Source of the DNA: a virus
Virus record (IMG/VR): IMGVR_UViG_3300021130_000224
Coordinates: 44,422 to 108,421 of that record
Length of the DNA: 64,000 nt
Reading direction: 5' to 3' (one strand)
Below, piece by piece: positions 9,103 to 23,800 of this stretch. A model generated the notes under the pieces. The model ran no database searches and was not told the DNA's origin. It saw only the letters and a program-made list of their open reading frames with translations. Position numbers and translations under genes: made by a program. Position 1 is the first letter of the stretch. Every line of letters starts with the position of its first letter.

Positions 9103-11802
9103 ATGGCAAGTTATTTGTCAAAGCCTACTGAATATGCACCGTACCAACCTACAATTGATGCAGAGTTGTACGGAAAAATGCTTATGAAGAAAGAAGCTGA
9201 CTATCAAGAGGGAATCAAAAAAACTCAATCTGATATAAACTATCTTGGATCATTACCGGTAGGCAATGATGCAGATAGACAATATCTGCAAGGTATTATA
9301 CATGGCATTACTACTGAGATAAATAATAATGTAAATACCAACTGGTCAGATCAAAGTATCCAAAATATTACACATGATCACATAAGCAAACTTGCCAACG
9401 ATTATATTGTACAAACAGCTACAAAATCAGCTTTGCAATGGAAATCAGATAAACAAAAGGCAATAAAGAGTCAGGAAGAAAATGAAGGTAAGGATATTGC
9501 TAATCAGTACAATTTAGCTAAGACAAGTAATCCCTATTTGAATGCTGAAAAAGCAGGTACTGCTTATAAAGGTTCTTGGATACCGTTTGTGGATATTAGT
9601 GAAGCTCGTACTAAAGTTGCAAAAGATGTACCAGTTGAAGAATGGACACAAAGCGATACAAAAGGTTTAGGTACTATGCAATATGCTGATATTGTAAACC
9701 AAAATTTTAAAGCAAGAAAACCTGATAAAATAAGAGATTCGCTTATTGGTTACATTGATACAAATCCTGGTGCTAAAACACAACTTGTTTTAGAGGCAGA
9801 CTATGCATATAAAGATTACGATAAAGCAGCTACAGTAAATGAATTATATAATGCCAAGTTAAAAAACTTATCGCATTATCAATTACAGTTAAATCAAAAT
9901 AATAAAGATTTGACTTCTTTAGGTGATTTGAGCAATCCGGCTGTTGTTAAGAAAAGAGCTCAGTTAGAAAAAGAGCGTAAAATATTAGAAGGTAATTATA
10001 AAAAAGAGGCTTTAGATATTTACCAAAATGTAAATAATGAGGTTGAGTCAATTTGGGAAGATGAAAATAAACGAAGTGGTTTGTTCAATAATCTCTATAA
10101 AGAAAAATGGATACAGCAAGCTATAGATAATTATAGTTTCAATGATTCTCAAGGTATAACTATACAAGGACAAACAGCTTTCCAAAAACAAACGGCCTTT
10201 GCTCAAGGTAGCAGAGATCAACAAAAACTTGATTTAGAATTAAAAAAAGCTTTAGCTGAAAAAACAGCAAGCAAGGAAAATGAATACGGTATAATAGTTC
10301 CTCAAGGTATTGCTTCAGATAAAGCAAACAGTTCATACGCAAAAGCAACTGATATAGTTCAGAAAAAAGATGAGCAGATAAGTAGAAACTCGTTGAATTT
10401 ATTATACAATGTATTTAGTGTAAATGGTGGTTTTGAAGGTTTAGAAAAAGATTATGATGGTAAAACTATTAAAATAACTAGACCGTATACTGCAGTCAAT
10501 GTACCTGGAGTAGGTATACAAAATTTACCAACTCAGGTTTTTCTTGTAGGAGGTGAATACACTGACTCAAAAGGTAAAAAACGTACCTATGATGGTATGT
10601 TAAATCAGTTTATAAACTCTTACAGAAACGGCGAATACAAAAACACAAATAAATTAAGTGCTCAAGGTGGGGCTTTTACAATAGGAGATGCTAACATAAA
10701 AGATATCCAAAAAATATCAGAAGATTTATACAACCAAGCAGATAAAAAACATCTTATTGCCACTACAGAAAAAGAAGTTTATAAAAAATTAAATATTCCA
10801 AATTTAGTCGATAACTTAAATAGTAATCCTATAAATGGAGTAAGTGGCAAGGATCTCATAAAGTATAATAGTTTACCCCAAAGTATTTTAGATGACTATC
10901 ACGAGGCTTATGAAAAAGGCGTATATGACCCTAAAGATAGAAGTGAATATGAACTTAAAAATAAACTAAAAGAACAGGTTTCAAAATCATTAATAGAATA
11001 TGGTTTAGATCCAAGCAAAATTTACAATATTAAGTATGCAAAAAGTGGTATTATAAAAGAAATAAAAGATAAAACAAAAGATGCAGCAGTTGAATTAAAT
11101 AGAGCTTTTGAACAAAAAAATCTTATAACTACTCCCTTGATTAGAGAATGGACTGGCGATAAAGATGAGTTACATAAATTAAGTAGGGAAGATGTACAAA
11201 ATTCAAGAGCAAGAGCTATAAAAACTTTTGCACAAACTTTTGTAAGTCAACCTGGAGCAGATGCCAAATTAATAGGAGATGCCCAAAAAATTGTTAGTTT
11301 TTATGAAGATAAACAAAAAGGTAAAGTAGATGATTATCCTACTTTACATTATACTCAAGATCCTGATACCAAAGAATATATTTTGACTGTAGAAAAAGGT
11401 GGTGAACAGGTTAACTTACCTGTAAAACAAGATCAGGCAAAACTATGGAAATGGGATCCTACTATAGGTGAAGTCAGTGATCTTGAACAAACAATAAGAT
11501 GGAATAGATATGGCTCAACTATTCCTACAAATCCTTCAAGTGGTAAACCGGAAGTAATGAGTTTTGAGAATGCAAGACACATCGGTACATTAGGAAATAA
11601 GGAATTAAGATACCATGTTGTTCCAAGAAATAGTTATAGTGGTGAAACAGAATATACTGTTTATTTTTATGACAAGGAAGTAGATAGTTCAAAAGAACCT
11701 GAAGTAAAAGTACAACCTGTACCAGATAATGATTTGAACAGATTGGGACAATCTATTGAATTACACAAAGAACAAATTCAACAACAAAACAAAAGAAAAT
11801 AA
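9103..11802 (+). CDS. Virion/cargo-type protein of 899 aa
   Basis: The protein is hydrophilic, Lys/Gln/Asp-rich and mostly predicted helical by eye, with long coiled-coil-like stretches. The N-terminus MASYLSKPTEYAPYQPTIDAELYGKMLMKKEADYQ leads into helical repeats. I recognise no enzymatic motif. It starts shortly after a terminator hairpin and ends 2 bases before the giant RNA polymerase polyprotein, so the two are probably co-expressed. In crAss-like phages the gene just upstream of the RNAP polyprotein often encodes a virion cargo protein. That role is inferred from position only. Confidence 0.6.
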   Translation: MASYLSKPTEYAPYQPTIDAELYGKMLMKKEADYQEGIKKTQSDINYLGSLPVGNDADRQYLQGIIHGITTEINNNVNTNWSDQSIQNITHDHISKLANDYIVQTATKSALQWKSDKQKAIKSQEENEGKDIANQYNLAKTSNPYLNAEKAGTAYKGSWIPFVDISEARTKVAKDVPVEEWTQSDTKGLGTMQYADIVNQNFKARKPDKIRDSLIGYIDTNPGAKTQLVLEADYAYKDYDKAATVNELYNAKLKNLSHYQLQLNQNNKDLTSLGDLSNPAVVKKRAQLEKERKILEGNYKKEALDIYQNVNNEVESIWEDENKRSGLFNNLYKEKWIQQAIDNYSFNDSQGITIQGQTAFQKQTAFAQGSRDQQKLDLELKKALAEKTASKENEYGIIVPQGIASDKANSSYAKATDIVQKKDEQISRNSLNLLYNVFSVNGGFEGLEKDYDGKTIKITRPYTAVNVPGVGIQNLPTQVFLVGGEYTDSKGKKRTYDGMLNQFINSYRNGEYKNTNKLSAQGGAFTIGDANIKDIQKISEDLYNQADKKHLIATTEKEVYKKLNIPNLVDNLNSNPINGVSGKDLIKYNSLPQSILDDYHEAYEKGVYDPKDRSEYELKNKLKEQVSKSLIEYGLDPSKIYNIKYAKSGIIKEIKDKTKDAAVELNRAFEQKNLITTPLIREWTGDKDELHKLSREDVQNSRARAIKTFAQTFVSQPGADAKLIGDAQKIVSFYEDKQKGKVDDYPTLHYTQDPDTKEYILTVEKGGEQVNLPVKQDQAKLWKWDPTIGEVSDLEQTIRWNRYGSTIPTNPSSGKPEVMSFENARHIGTLGNKELRYHVVPRNSYSGETEYTVYFYDKEVDSSKEPEVKVQPVPDNDLNRLGQSIELHKEQIQQQNKRK

Positions 11803-11804
11803 TT

Positions 11805-14800
11805 ATGCCAGGTACAGATCAGTTTGGATTTCCAACTTTGCCTAATATGGATAATTCTCAGAAAGATGCAAATCAAACACTTTCTGAAAACCAAAATAAT
11901 GTAGTAAACCCTGCGTTTGTCTTACCTTCTCTTACAAGGGAGTCAAAAAACTTGATACCGAATAAAAGTTCTGCAAGTGGGGTTTTTGATGACATAATGA
12001 AAACTGCAGAAACCCTTACAAGTAAAGGGCCTTCATTAACTGAGCTTACTACTAAAACTGCACAGGATGTTCCAAAAGAATACCGTACAGGTAAATTTCC
12101 TATGTATTATGGTCCAGAAACTGAAGATTTTTATGGTAAGTCTCAGGGTACCGGAGAAAAGTTATTGTATGGTGTAGGCAGAGGTATATCTTCAGGTTCA
12201 CGAGCATTTCTTCAATCTACAGTAGGACTGGTAAATGACATAGCATCTGTATCTACTGGTGGAAGCTTTACTGACAATAACTTAAACAAATGGTTTGATA
12301 CATGGCAAAAAGCAGATGATCTTGATATGCCTCTGTATCAAACAAAAGAAGAAAGAGATAGATCAGGTTGGGATCCAAGAGGTTGGGTAACTGGTAATAA
12401 TGTTGCTCACTTTATAGAAAGTTTGGGCTTTATGGCAGGTATGGCAGGTGGTGCATATGTTACTGCCGGTGCTGGAGAATTTGCCATAGGGGCAAGAGTA
12501 ACTGGATCCATAATGGCAGCATATGATGAAGCTATTGCTAGTTTCTCAGAATTAGCTGCTAAACAAGCTATATTAGTAGGAGTAGAGGATGGCGAAGTTG
12601 TAGCAAAGGCTTTGTCTCAACAGTTAATGAATGATGTAAAAGCTATTCAAGCAGAAGCTACAAGCGGTGCAGTAAAGCTTGATAAAGTAAATAAACTACT
12701 CAATGCAAGTAAAGCTGACCTTGATGCAAAATATGCAGCAAAGTTATTAGGTGCAGAAAAAATAAAGCAAACTATTTATGGTGGTATAGGTAATTTAGGT
12801 ATAGCATCTTCAGCAGGTTTTGAGGCAAAAGAACAGTTCAAACAGAACTACATTGACTCAATGCGTGAAAGAGGTTTTGAACTAACACCTGAAGAACTTC
12901 AAAAGCTTGAAGGTGTTTCTACAAGTGTTGCAAGATGGACAGCTACTGTTACAGGTGCACTGGGAGCTATTTCTTTTGGTCATGCATTTAAAGGAATTGT
13001 TGCAAAAGGAGAAGCCGAAACAGCAGTAAGAGAAGAAATAAATAATCTTGTAAACAAAGAAATACTTACTTCTGAAGAAATAGCTGCAAATAAAATAGCT
13101 AAAACTGCTACAGGGCCTCATATAGAAGGTAAAACAGAATACGTTGATCCTACACAAGCAACAAAGAAAGCAGATAACTTTATAGGAAAGGTTACTCAGA
13201 GTGCACGTAGAGTAGGTAAAGTTGCTGGACAAAATATTGGAAAAATATATGATCCATTTGGTGCTATTACAATGGCTGAGTTTTCAATGGTGTCACCTGC
13301 TATAGAAAACTATTTTTCAAAGCAATACCAAACAGGTGATGCTGACGTATGGGCAGATGCAATAGGTCCTAATCTTGAAAGAGTATTTGGTACAAAAGAA
13401 GGCATAGGAGAACTTATATCAGGTGGCCTTGCAAGTGGATTTTTCCAGGTGGGTGAAAACATAAAAACATCTGGAAAAAGGAAGAGTGCAACGGAAGCTG
13501 CAGCAAATGGAATGAATAAAACTTACATGGGCACTTACCTTAAAGATCTTACTCAGTCCATCAAGGTAGGTAGAGCATTTGATGAAGAAGAAAAAGATGC
13601 TATAATGTCCGGTGACAAAAAGAAACAGTATGACTCAAGAATGTCAAAACTGTTTGCATACATGTTACCAAGAGTAAAGCATGGTAAGTTAGAATACATT
13701 AAATCCGATATAAGAGGTTATCGTGAGCTTCTTGCTACTGATGAGGGCCGTAAACAATTACGTGCAAGTGGAGAATTGCCGGCAGAAGGTGATCTGGTAA
13801 AACAAGCAGAAGAGCTTAATCAACATCTTAATAAGATAGAAGCTTATGCTGAGAATGCAGATAAGACTTATAAAGCTCTTCGTTTAAACCATGGTTCCGA
13901 CCCAAGATTTAAAGATGAAGTTTTTGAAAAGTTGTTATATGCTTCTTCAATGATTGATAACGCATCCGAAAGAATCGTTAATATTTCAAAAGAACTTGAT
14001 ACCAATAAAGATATTACTCCTCAGATAAGAACTCAACTTGTTGAACTTCAAAAGTTAATGAGCAGACCTCTTACTGCAGAAGAATCATTTGAACTTCTTA
14101 AAAATCTTGGTGAATCAAGAGAAGAAATTATTAATAAACTTTCAGGTAGAAAGAATATTAGTGATCTTAGAAATAAGATAGTTTCTAACATAAAAGGTTT
14201 AAGTATTAATGAGACTAAGCAACAAGAGCTTATTGGTAAGATGGGTGATATGCTTAAATTAACCAATAGTAAAACTGGTTATTTAAAAGATTATCAGACA
14301 ATGATACTTAACCCTGAAATGGCTCATGATTTTAGTAGGAACAGCTTACCTGGTTTCCATGAAGAAATGCCCATGGGTAAAGGAGAAGGAGAAGAAGGTG
14401 GTCCGGAGAAACTTACAAAGACCATAAAAGTAAAACATGCAGGTAGTCCTTTTATACTAGGATCAGATGGTAAAAAGATATTTACCCCTTCTGACCTTGA
14501 GGTAGGTGAGGAGTATATAGGTGGTGTAAGAGAACTTTATGATGAATATAAAGGTGAGCCTACCAAAATGAAAAACTTCCCTAAATTCAGATTAGAAGGG
14601 GAGGTTGAAAAAGAAAGACAGACAAGTAAAGGTATTCTTAAAGAAAAGAAGATATTAATAAGTGTACCAGTAGGAGAGAATGGTGATAGAAGATACATGG
14701 AAATTGATCCCAAAGTATTTGAAAAGTATAAACTTACAAAACTTAAAGATCTTCAAAAAAATGAAGAGGCAATGTTCTATGTAAATCATGCAAATGATGT

Positions 14801-17800
14801 ATTTACATATGAATTTCAGAAAGGTAACTCTGATGCAATAAAAGATGGCATTATAACTTTTGATAAGGATAAAAATGTTTTAGCCTTCCGTTACAGAAGC
14901 AATGATGGCAAGGTAAGAGATCATGTTATTGATTTACAAAGAGCACTTGAAGAAGACAGACTAAAGTTTAAAGACAGTAAAAAAGAAATAAGTAAAGAAG
15001 AATATGATAGAATTAAAAACTATCGTGATCCTAACTATACAATGAAAGCTGCTCGTCAAATAGAAATAATTGATGAAGCTACTAAAGAGTACAGAACAGA
15101 ACTGGAAGAAGTTAAAGGTAGAATAAAAGAACGTGAAGATTTGCTTGGTCAACTTCAGGATACCATTGCTGGTATTCAGGAGAAAATGAAAAAACAAGGT
15201 ACTACTAAAAAATCTTTAACTCAGTACACAAAAGAACTTGTGTACATGCAGGAATTACATGATTCTTTACATGATGACCTTGAGCCATTGCTTGCAAGAA
15301 GGGAAGAACTGCAATCTCATTCTGACATAGTAGAAGGTTTAAAAAGTAATATACTTAACCATCCTAACGGTGTTGAGTTTATTGAATACTTGAAAAAATC
15401 TCAAGAGAACATAAAAGCTGAGAAAGAGAAAAACGATACTGCAATTGAGCATCTGAAAGGTCTTATTTCAAAAGCAAAAGATTTTATTGTCACTCTGAAA
15501 GATTCATTACTCAAGAGAATAGCAAAGTTTGAAGCAAGGTATCCGAGTGAAACACCAGGACGTATAGGAGAAATGTCTCAAAGTGAAGCTAATACTTTGT
15601 TGACAATACTAAGAGCTAATGAGTATGATTTCCCTAAAAAACAAGGTATTACCTATGACGATAGTTCTCTTTGGAAAGAAGAACAAATAGGTACTCAGAA
15701 TCCATCAAGGTTGACAGAGCAAACAAGAGCACTTAAAGAGTTCTTAGAAACAAACAGAGACTTCTTTAAAGATCGAGATGAAATACTAAAGGATACTAAT
15801 ATACTTGATGTTAAAGAAAATGAAATAGAAGCTAATGAAAAAGCTATTGCTGAATTATTAGCTGATAATAAGGAACTTGAAAAAGTCTTTAATATTCTCG
15901 ACAAGATAACTAAACAGTTTGAAGAAGAGTATAAGAGATGGAAAGAAGATGTTGTACTTACTCAAGCATACCGGGAATCACCAAGTGCACAAAGGGTTCT
16001 TAGAGAAATGCAAGCAGCAATGAATGCAAACTCTTTACCTATTGTCCCTACATCTTTACTTGATAAAGCTGTAAGGGCCGTGTTAAGAAAAATACCGTTT
16101 TTTAAAATGAAGGGTTTACAACGAAATCCTTTTGCTGATAGTATTATAGTTGATAGTACAAATAAAAATACTTCTTTTTATCAGCAACACAATAACTGGC
16201 CTGATAGAGAAAGAGATTTTACAGCTAATCTTACTAAATGGTCATTTAAGTTAAATGGCAGTAAGTTTGGTTTAGGTAGTGCTATAGAGCCTGATAATGT
16301 AAAGGTAATGGTAGTTAATACCGGCAACCAATCTGCTTTTGGTTTTGAAGGTTTTGTACCTGAGAGTTATCAGAGTTATGATAAATCAGAAACTATTTTC
16401 AACAAAGGAGAAAATAGAGATAACTCAAGAGCACAGGTAGCACTTGTTTATACATATCAAGATGAATCAGGTAGGACATTTACTATAGATAAAGATGGTA
16501 ATCTTTTATCTGAAATAAAACCGGGTGCAGAACAACATGATTTTGACAACATGGTGTTTACCTACCTTGATCACTCAAACCTTAAAAGAACAGGTGCATA
16601 TAGAGCAGGAGAGAGTAAATTTTATGATGCTGAAAGTTTTAGTCAAGATGAACTAAATGCTATTCAAGCAAGTGCTACATCAATGCGTAAAAAGCTTCTT
16701 GATCTAAATGGTCAATTGTTGCTTGATTTTGATGTAATGGGAGGTTTTATTAATAAACCTAAAGAACTGGATGAGGAAATTTCTGATGGTACGGAAGGTG
16801 ATGAAGAACCAAAGAAGAAGCCGGTAATTAACAGAAGTGTTACAGAAGTAGGTTTAATGTCTGATTCAGATCTAAGTAAGCCAAATATTCTTGCTGTAGC
16901 AACTGACGTAGATCCTGAAAACAATAAAGTAGCCAGAGTAGATGGAGAACTTATACCTACTGCTTTACCATTTTTAAGATTGAAATCTGGTAAACCGGTA
17001 ATACTTACAACTAATAGGTTTACAAAAGAGCAGGCTGAGAACATTTATAATGTTCTGAAAAAGATTGCTAATTCAATGTTCAGAGCATATGGTAAATCAG
17101 AAGGTTCTGCTGAAGAAGGTGCAGTTGATAGATTGAGAAATGTTTCTACTGGTAAAGAAATAAGTGCTATGTGGAGATACCTTTCTACAATATCTTATTT
17201 CCGTAGACCAGAAGAAGGAGAGACTCTTGACAGAAATCAATTCTACCTTGATGGAAAAGGTAATATTGTAATGGGTAAAACGTCATGGAAATTTGATCCT
17301 AAGACACTTAATGATCCCGAAGTAAAAGAAAAGATAATTACAATTATTGCCGGCTCTGACAAAATACCAGGCCTATTCCATAATGTGGATAGTCTTTCTT
17401 TACGTGAAAGAGGTACTGAACCTTTTGAAGAATACATTGTTGATGATAATGGTAATGTAAAAGAGGTTAGAACCTGGGAAACTTTAAATCATTGGTATCT
17501 ATCAGATAAATATCCTGATGGTACGGCAAGAAATAAATCAGAGAATGATAATAACATTCCTGTGACTATCAATGCAAATGTACCTTCTTCTACCGGTGAT
17601 GTTGCCATAGAAGGTCGTTACATTAAGGTAAGAGGTATTGGTGAAGAATACAAGCCTAAGATAAAGGAAAAGAAAACAGAACAGACTCACCCGAGTGCTG
17701 CACCCAAGCCAAAGGCTCCTGAACCTCAATCTGCTCAAGGTAAAACTGAACCAATAGAAGAGTTTTCTTTTGAACTAAATGGTAATAAATATCCAATAAC

Positions 17801-20800
17801 AGATGGTAAAATTGAAATAGTTCAAGATTATACTACTTATACTATTATCCCTAAAATAGAAGGCAATAATATAAAAATTGAAAATGCTCAATGGTCAATT
17901 AAAGATCCTAAAACAGGAGAAGTTAAAACAGCAGAAGCTAAAACAGCTTTAAAAGACGTATTTGAACAAAAACTTAAAGAGCAATATGCTGATCATTTAG
18001 CTAAACAAGCTGAAGCAAATAAACCTGCAGAACCTGTAGTTACTACTGATGTACCTGTATCGGATATAGAAGCTAGAAGAGCTGAGATAGAAATAAAAAT
18101 ACAGGAAAAATTAAAACAACTTGATGAAAGTGATAAAAGGTCATTAGAGGCAATAATGCCTAATAATCCTAATCATCCTACATTTAAAGTAGGCATGAGA
18201 TATAATGATGGCATGAGAGTAATTATTCAAAATGCTAAACCTTCAGATAATTTTGATGGTAGAGAAGATAGTTATATTGCAATTACTAAAATAATTGAAC
18301 CTGCTGAATATAGAGCTGATGGTAAAATGACTAAAGCTGCTAAAATTGAAACTACAATATTCAATACTAAAGAAGAAGCTGATAAAGCTATTGCAGATAC
18401 CTATGCCAAAATTCAAGCACAGGTAAAAGAAGGTAAACGTCAAAAAGATGCAAATGCTAAATTTGATACAGAACTTGCTGCTTTAGATAAAGAAGGTACA
18501 AGTACTACAGAAGAACCTCAAGTAATACCTGCTGAACCTCAAATAGAAACTAAATCAGGTAAGCCTGAAACTACAAGTAATGTTGTAGAAAGTGTTAGAG
18601 AAAAAGCACAAAGACTAAAAGACCAACTTAATGGCAATCCTCCTAATACAAGGATTGTACAACCTGGAGAAGTAGCTGTTAGTGATCACAAAGGACACGA
18701 AGAATTTATTACTTGGTTGAAAGATAAATTACCGGGTGTTAAGTATAATGAACTGCACGATGTTGTAAGAATAACAGGTGCTAAATCTGCATGGGGTATA
18801 GCGAAAGATCACATTATTAGTGTATTTAAAGATGCACCACTTAGTGCAAAATATCACGAAGCATTTCACCCTGTATTTGATGTGTTTCTTACTGACAGAG
18901 AAAAAGCTAATGTGATCAGAGAGTTTAAGAATAGACAAGGTAAGTTCTTTGATTTAGGTTCAGGTAAGTATATAAACTTTGCAGATGCTACTGTATATCA
19001 AATTGCAGATAGACTTGCTGAAGAGTTTGGTATATATAAGACTACCGGTAAAATGCCGGAATATACCCCTAAACAGCAGAATTTCTTTAAAAGATTGTGG
19101 GCAGCATTAACGAACATCTTCCGTACACCAACAACTATAGATAGTATCTTTAAAAAAGTAGATGAAGGTGGTTTTAGAAATACAGAACCATTACGTGAAA
19201 TAGGTATTAATAACTACAGTACTGTACAAGGATTAAGAAATAGATTTACTGAGCAGGAAATATCTGCCAATGTAAAAGGTATAGCACTTGAGATATACAG
19301 AAATCTTAGATTAGATACTGGTAAAATGCTTAAAACTCTTGAAGGTAAAACTACATTCAAGGAGTTAATTGATCCCATAAAAGAACTATTTAACTGGAGA
19401 TTTCATCTTGAAGATTCTGAAGCTAAATTTATGGAGAACGGTGTATTTACAATACATGCACCTGATTCTCCATTTGGTGATGTACAGAAAGATAGTTTAA
19501 CTCAAAATTGGCAAAATGTTCTTGATAACTGGGATGATTACATGTCAGAAGTAAAGTCTTTCCTTAAAACAAAGGGTATTGATTTTGTCAAGAAAGAAAT
19601 ATCAGGTGACCTTGAGGAAGGTGAATCTATTAAGGAATCTGCAGGTGAAGAAAGTAATAATAGAGATTATGCAGGTGACATATTTCAATCAGATGCAAAG
19701 AATAATTCTCCAAAAGAAATAAAGCTGATATTTGGTTTTGTTACTGAGGATGATTACGATAATGACCTTATAGCAAAAAGTAATTTCCGCTTACAGGAAA
19801 ATCCAAAACCTAAAATGAATGCTATTTCAGGTATGGATCAAATGTCAACCGATACTGATTACTTCTATGTTGTAATGAAGGAAATGGCAAATGTATCCGG
19901 CCTTGATGAGATGAAAAATAAATTCTTATCTCTTGCACAAAAAATACCTTCATTAGTAAGGCCTTACAAAGCTATATTTGGTGAACCTACTGCAAATAAT
20001 CAACCTACGGCAGAAATGCTTAGACTGCAGCACTTATTTGAAAAAACATTTAATAAGCAGGTTGTTACACCTTTCATGCAGAAGATCTCAGGCAAAGAAA
20101 GTAGTGCTACTATAAATTCAGATAGTGAACGTGATACACGTCAGATAGTAAATGATTTCTTGTCAAACATGACAGGTCTTCATATGAATACCGATATAGT
20201 ATCTATGGATCAACATGGTAACTATACCTTTAATACCAAAGTATTAAAAGATCCTACTCATAAAGATTTTATTCCTAATCCAAGAAATGGTCAGTTCCCT
20301 GAACAGAAAGAACAAATGTCTCTTGAGTTTTTGAATAAGATAGGTTTTAATTTTCCTAAAGAAGTATTTAATAAACTAAGTAAACAAGATAAAGAAAAGC
20401 TTACTAAAGAATCAATGAGACTTTATGATGAGCTTTATAGAGTAACTGCAAAAGGTTCAGGTGCACTTATATCAAGGTCAGGTATAACTACACCAGCAGT
20501 AGATAAAATAGCAGACATTTATCTTAAAGCTGAACGTGGTTTTAGATCAACTCAAAGATTTACAATAGATGGAGAACCTGCTCAAAGGTATGTTCTGCAT
20601 AATAATTTATCCCAAAATTTATCTGAGATCAATCAAGTTGAATCAAGGGAAAAACTTCTACAGGTTAAACCTTATTATGGTACAGATCCTTTCTGCCAAG
20701 AATCACTTCTTTTGAAAGAGAATGGTATGTGGTTTGCTGAAACTGAAACCAAAGGTGATACAAGGTATACACCATGGAAAGATAACTCTAAAATGCAGGT

Positions 20801-23800
20801 TACTGTAACAGAAGGTATTGATTCAAATGGTAAAAAGGTTGCAAATAAAAAAATGAATGCAGTTACCAGGTTCATGCAAGCAATGAATATGAACCTTTCA
20901 GGTAATTTCTACTTTGTAACATCTGCAGATAGTTCACAAGATTGGGGGGCAAGAACAGGTGAGACTGGTAAGTTTTATATTCCACCTTCTGTCTACAACA
21001 ACACTAAATACGTTGGTGATATTTTTGCCGGCTATTTAAGAGCTGAGATAGAAACAATCAAGGATTTTAATGTAAATCCTGAAAAGCAAAAGTGGGAGCA
21101 GCTTAATAAAAAAGTAGGTGGTAGTAAAATAGGAGAGCAACTTCGTTTCTTCAAAGGTCTTCTTTCTAAAGATGCTGTAAAAAAGGTAGAAGAATATGCA
21201 AATGGCAAAGGTCCAGATGCAGAGTTAAGTACTTCTGAATTTGTTAAAAAGATTCAGTCTGATGTAAATGAAGGCTTGAATAAATACATAAGTCAGCAAG
21301 TTGAAGATGCTAAAAAGATGTTGCAAAAAGCATCTATAATAGAGAAAGGTACTCAAGGTTATAGATGGTATGGTTTAAGCGAGAGAGTAAGAGATTTACT
21401 TAGTGCTGACCTTGAAAATAAGCTTGGTAGAAAAGAAAGACCCACCGGTGATTACAAGAAGGATAGAGATCTTCGTATTGTTTATAATGAGAAAGAAATA
21501 AACGATATTATTAAGTTTAGAACACTTAATCATCTTGCTCATGGTATTGAGATGAACAAAGTATTCTTTGGAGATCCTGCTATGTATAAAGATCCTTTTA
21601 AAAGAATGAAGCTGTTTATGTCAGGTAAAGACTTTACTCATACCGATAAAGGTATAGGTGTAAGTAATCTTGTGTTAGCTGATAAGTACAATAAAGTAGG
21701 TGCTCATACTTTAAAGAAAGGACAAGTAGGTTATCATGATTTTACTGATACTCTGAAAATATTTACTTATGACTTTGGTGATAGCCCAAGTACTAAAATT
21801 GCATCTGCAAACTGGAAAGAATTACCTGAAGCATATCAAAGTAATAATTCTATTGATGGTCAGTCTCATATAATGTTACCTTTCTACCGTGAACACAAGT
21901 TAAAGGAGGGTACATGGCCGGATGATAGAGAAGCTCAGTATCAGTATGATCTTGCTTTATTTAGAAGAGAGGCAACCAAGAGGTTTAATGCAGGGGAGAA
22001 GAAATTTGAGAAGTTTGCTTACAAAAATAATGAAGATGACAAAGCCCTAAAAGCTGAGGATGATAAACTGCTTGCTCAAGGTAATCCTAAGGTAGCAAAT
22101 GCATTTTATATTGATAAGCCACTTGCTGTAGGTATGTACCAATCACAATCAAGAATGGTACCATATGCACTTAAAACATCAACTCTTCCACTTTCTTGGG
22201 AACTTGTAAGAGGTAAGGCACTTGAAGATAAATACTTGATGATGCTGGAATCAGGTACTGCTTATAGTGGTCCTAAATCTCAGCAAAAATTTGGTATACC
22301 AGAAGGTGCACCTGAATTGTATAGTAAAGTAACAGGAAAGCTTGCTCTTACTGGTGAAATAATAAAAGCAAAACAATTACCTGTTAGTTGGTCAGACTGG
22401 GGTAAAATATTAGAAACATCAGGTGAGAAAGAAAAGATTACTCTTGGTTCTCAGGGTACTAAACTTGATCATCTCCATTTGTTTACAAGAGGTATACCTA
22501 ATGACTTTATGACAAATCTTTCTTATAAAGAAAGAAATGATCAATGGTCTAAACTTTCTCCAAAGGCCAAAATTGAAAAGAGCGAGTTTTATAAACTTTA
22601 TGACAATAAGAATAAAGCGTTAAGTGCACTTGCTTCTCATGGTCTTGAAGTAATAAAGGATGAAATAGGTATAAGTAAAAATGATGCCGGTGAATATGAA
22701 TTGATGGATGCTTCTAAACTTGTACATTTTCTTAACCAGGAAATTACCAGAAGAGAGTTACCTCAGAATATGAAGGATGCTTTAGGTGTATATTTAAACC
22801 CTAAGTCTGGTAAAATTGAGTTGACAAATGCTCTTGAAACACTTGCTAATTTCAATCAGATACGTTCTATCATAAACTCTCTTATCGACAAACATATTAA
22901 CTCACCTAAAGTGAATGGTAAAGCATTAATACTTGCTTCATCTGCAATGTTTGAAGATGCTTCAAAAGGACTAAGAGTTGAAAAAATAAATGGTAAAGAT
23001 GTACTTGTATCAGATCATCTTGAATTTTACCGTATAGGTAAAGATGGTAAACCTACTAGGAGAATGCAAGTAATGATGACCAACTTTATGTATAATGAGT
23101 TAAAGAAGAAATCTAAGCTTTCTGATGCTGAATTGATGAAATATCTGATGACAGAAGAAGGTAAAGAACTTTTGTATGGTATAGGTTTCCGTATTCCTAC
23201 TCAAGGTCTAAACTCTATAGATTCATTTGAAATAGTACCTTTTGATTTAAGGTATGATAAAGATGGACAAATAGATTACGAGAACAGTAAAATGTTTGTT
23301 CCTAATACATATGGTGACATGATGGTTGTTCCTGCAGAACTTACTACAAAAGCAGGTTCCGACTTTGACGTGGATAAATTGTTTAGTTATCTGAAGAACT
23401 TCTATATTGATGGTAAGGGTTACCCAAGACTTGTAAAGTTCTTAGATGAAAATAACTCTACTCCAGAAGAAAGATATGTTCGTTACGTTAAAGATAGTGC
23501 TGATAAGAAAACAAAAATTGCTATTAGTGCAGAACGTACTGAAGAAGATGACTATGAAAAAGAACAGTTCTTTGGTAAGTTAAAAGATGAAGTAAAACAA
23601 GCAAGAGAACTTGGTGTAAAGGATATTAAAGCTAATATCAAAGAACAAATCAATGACATTAGAAAACAGGCAATAGAGCAATCAGATAGTGTATTTGCAG
23701 AGCTTAGAGAGGTAGGTAAAAAACTGTATAGCAATTTAAGTGAGGAAGTACTTACTGAGTTTAAAGCTCTTGCTGCAGAAAACAAAACTAATAGTGTAAA

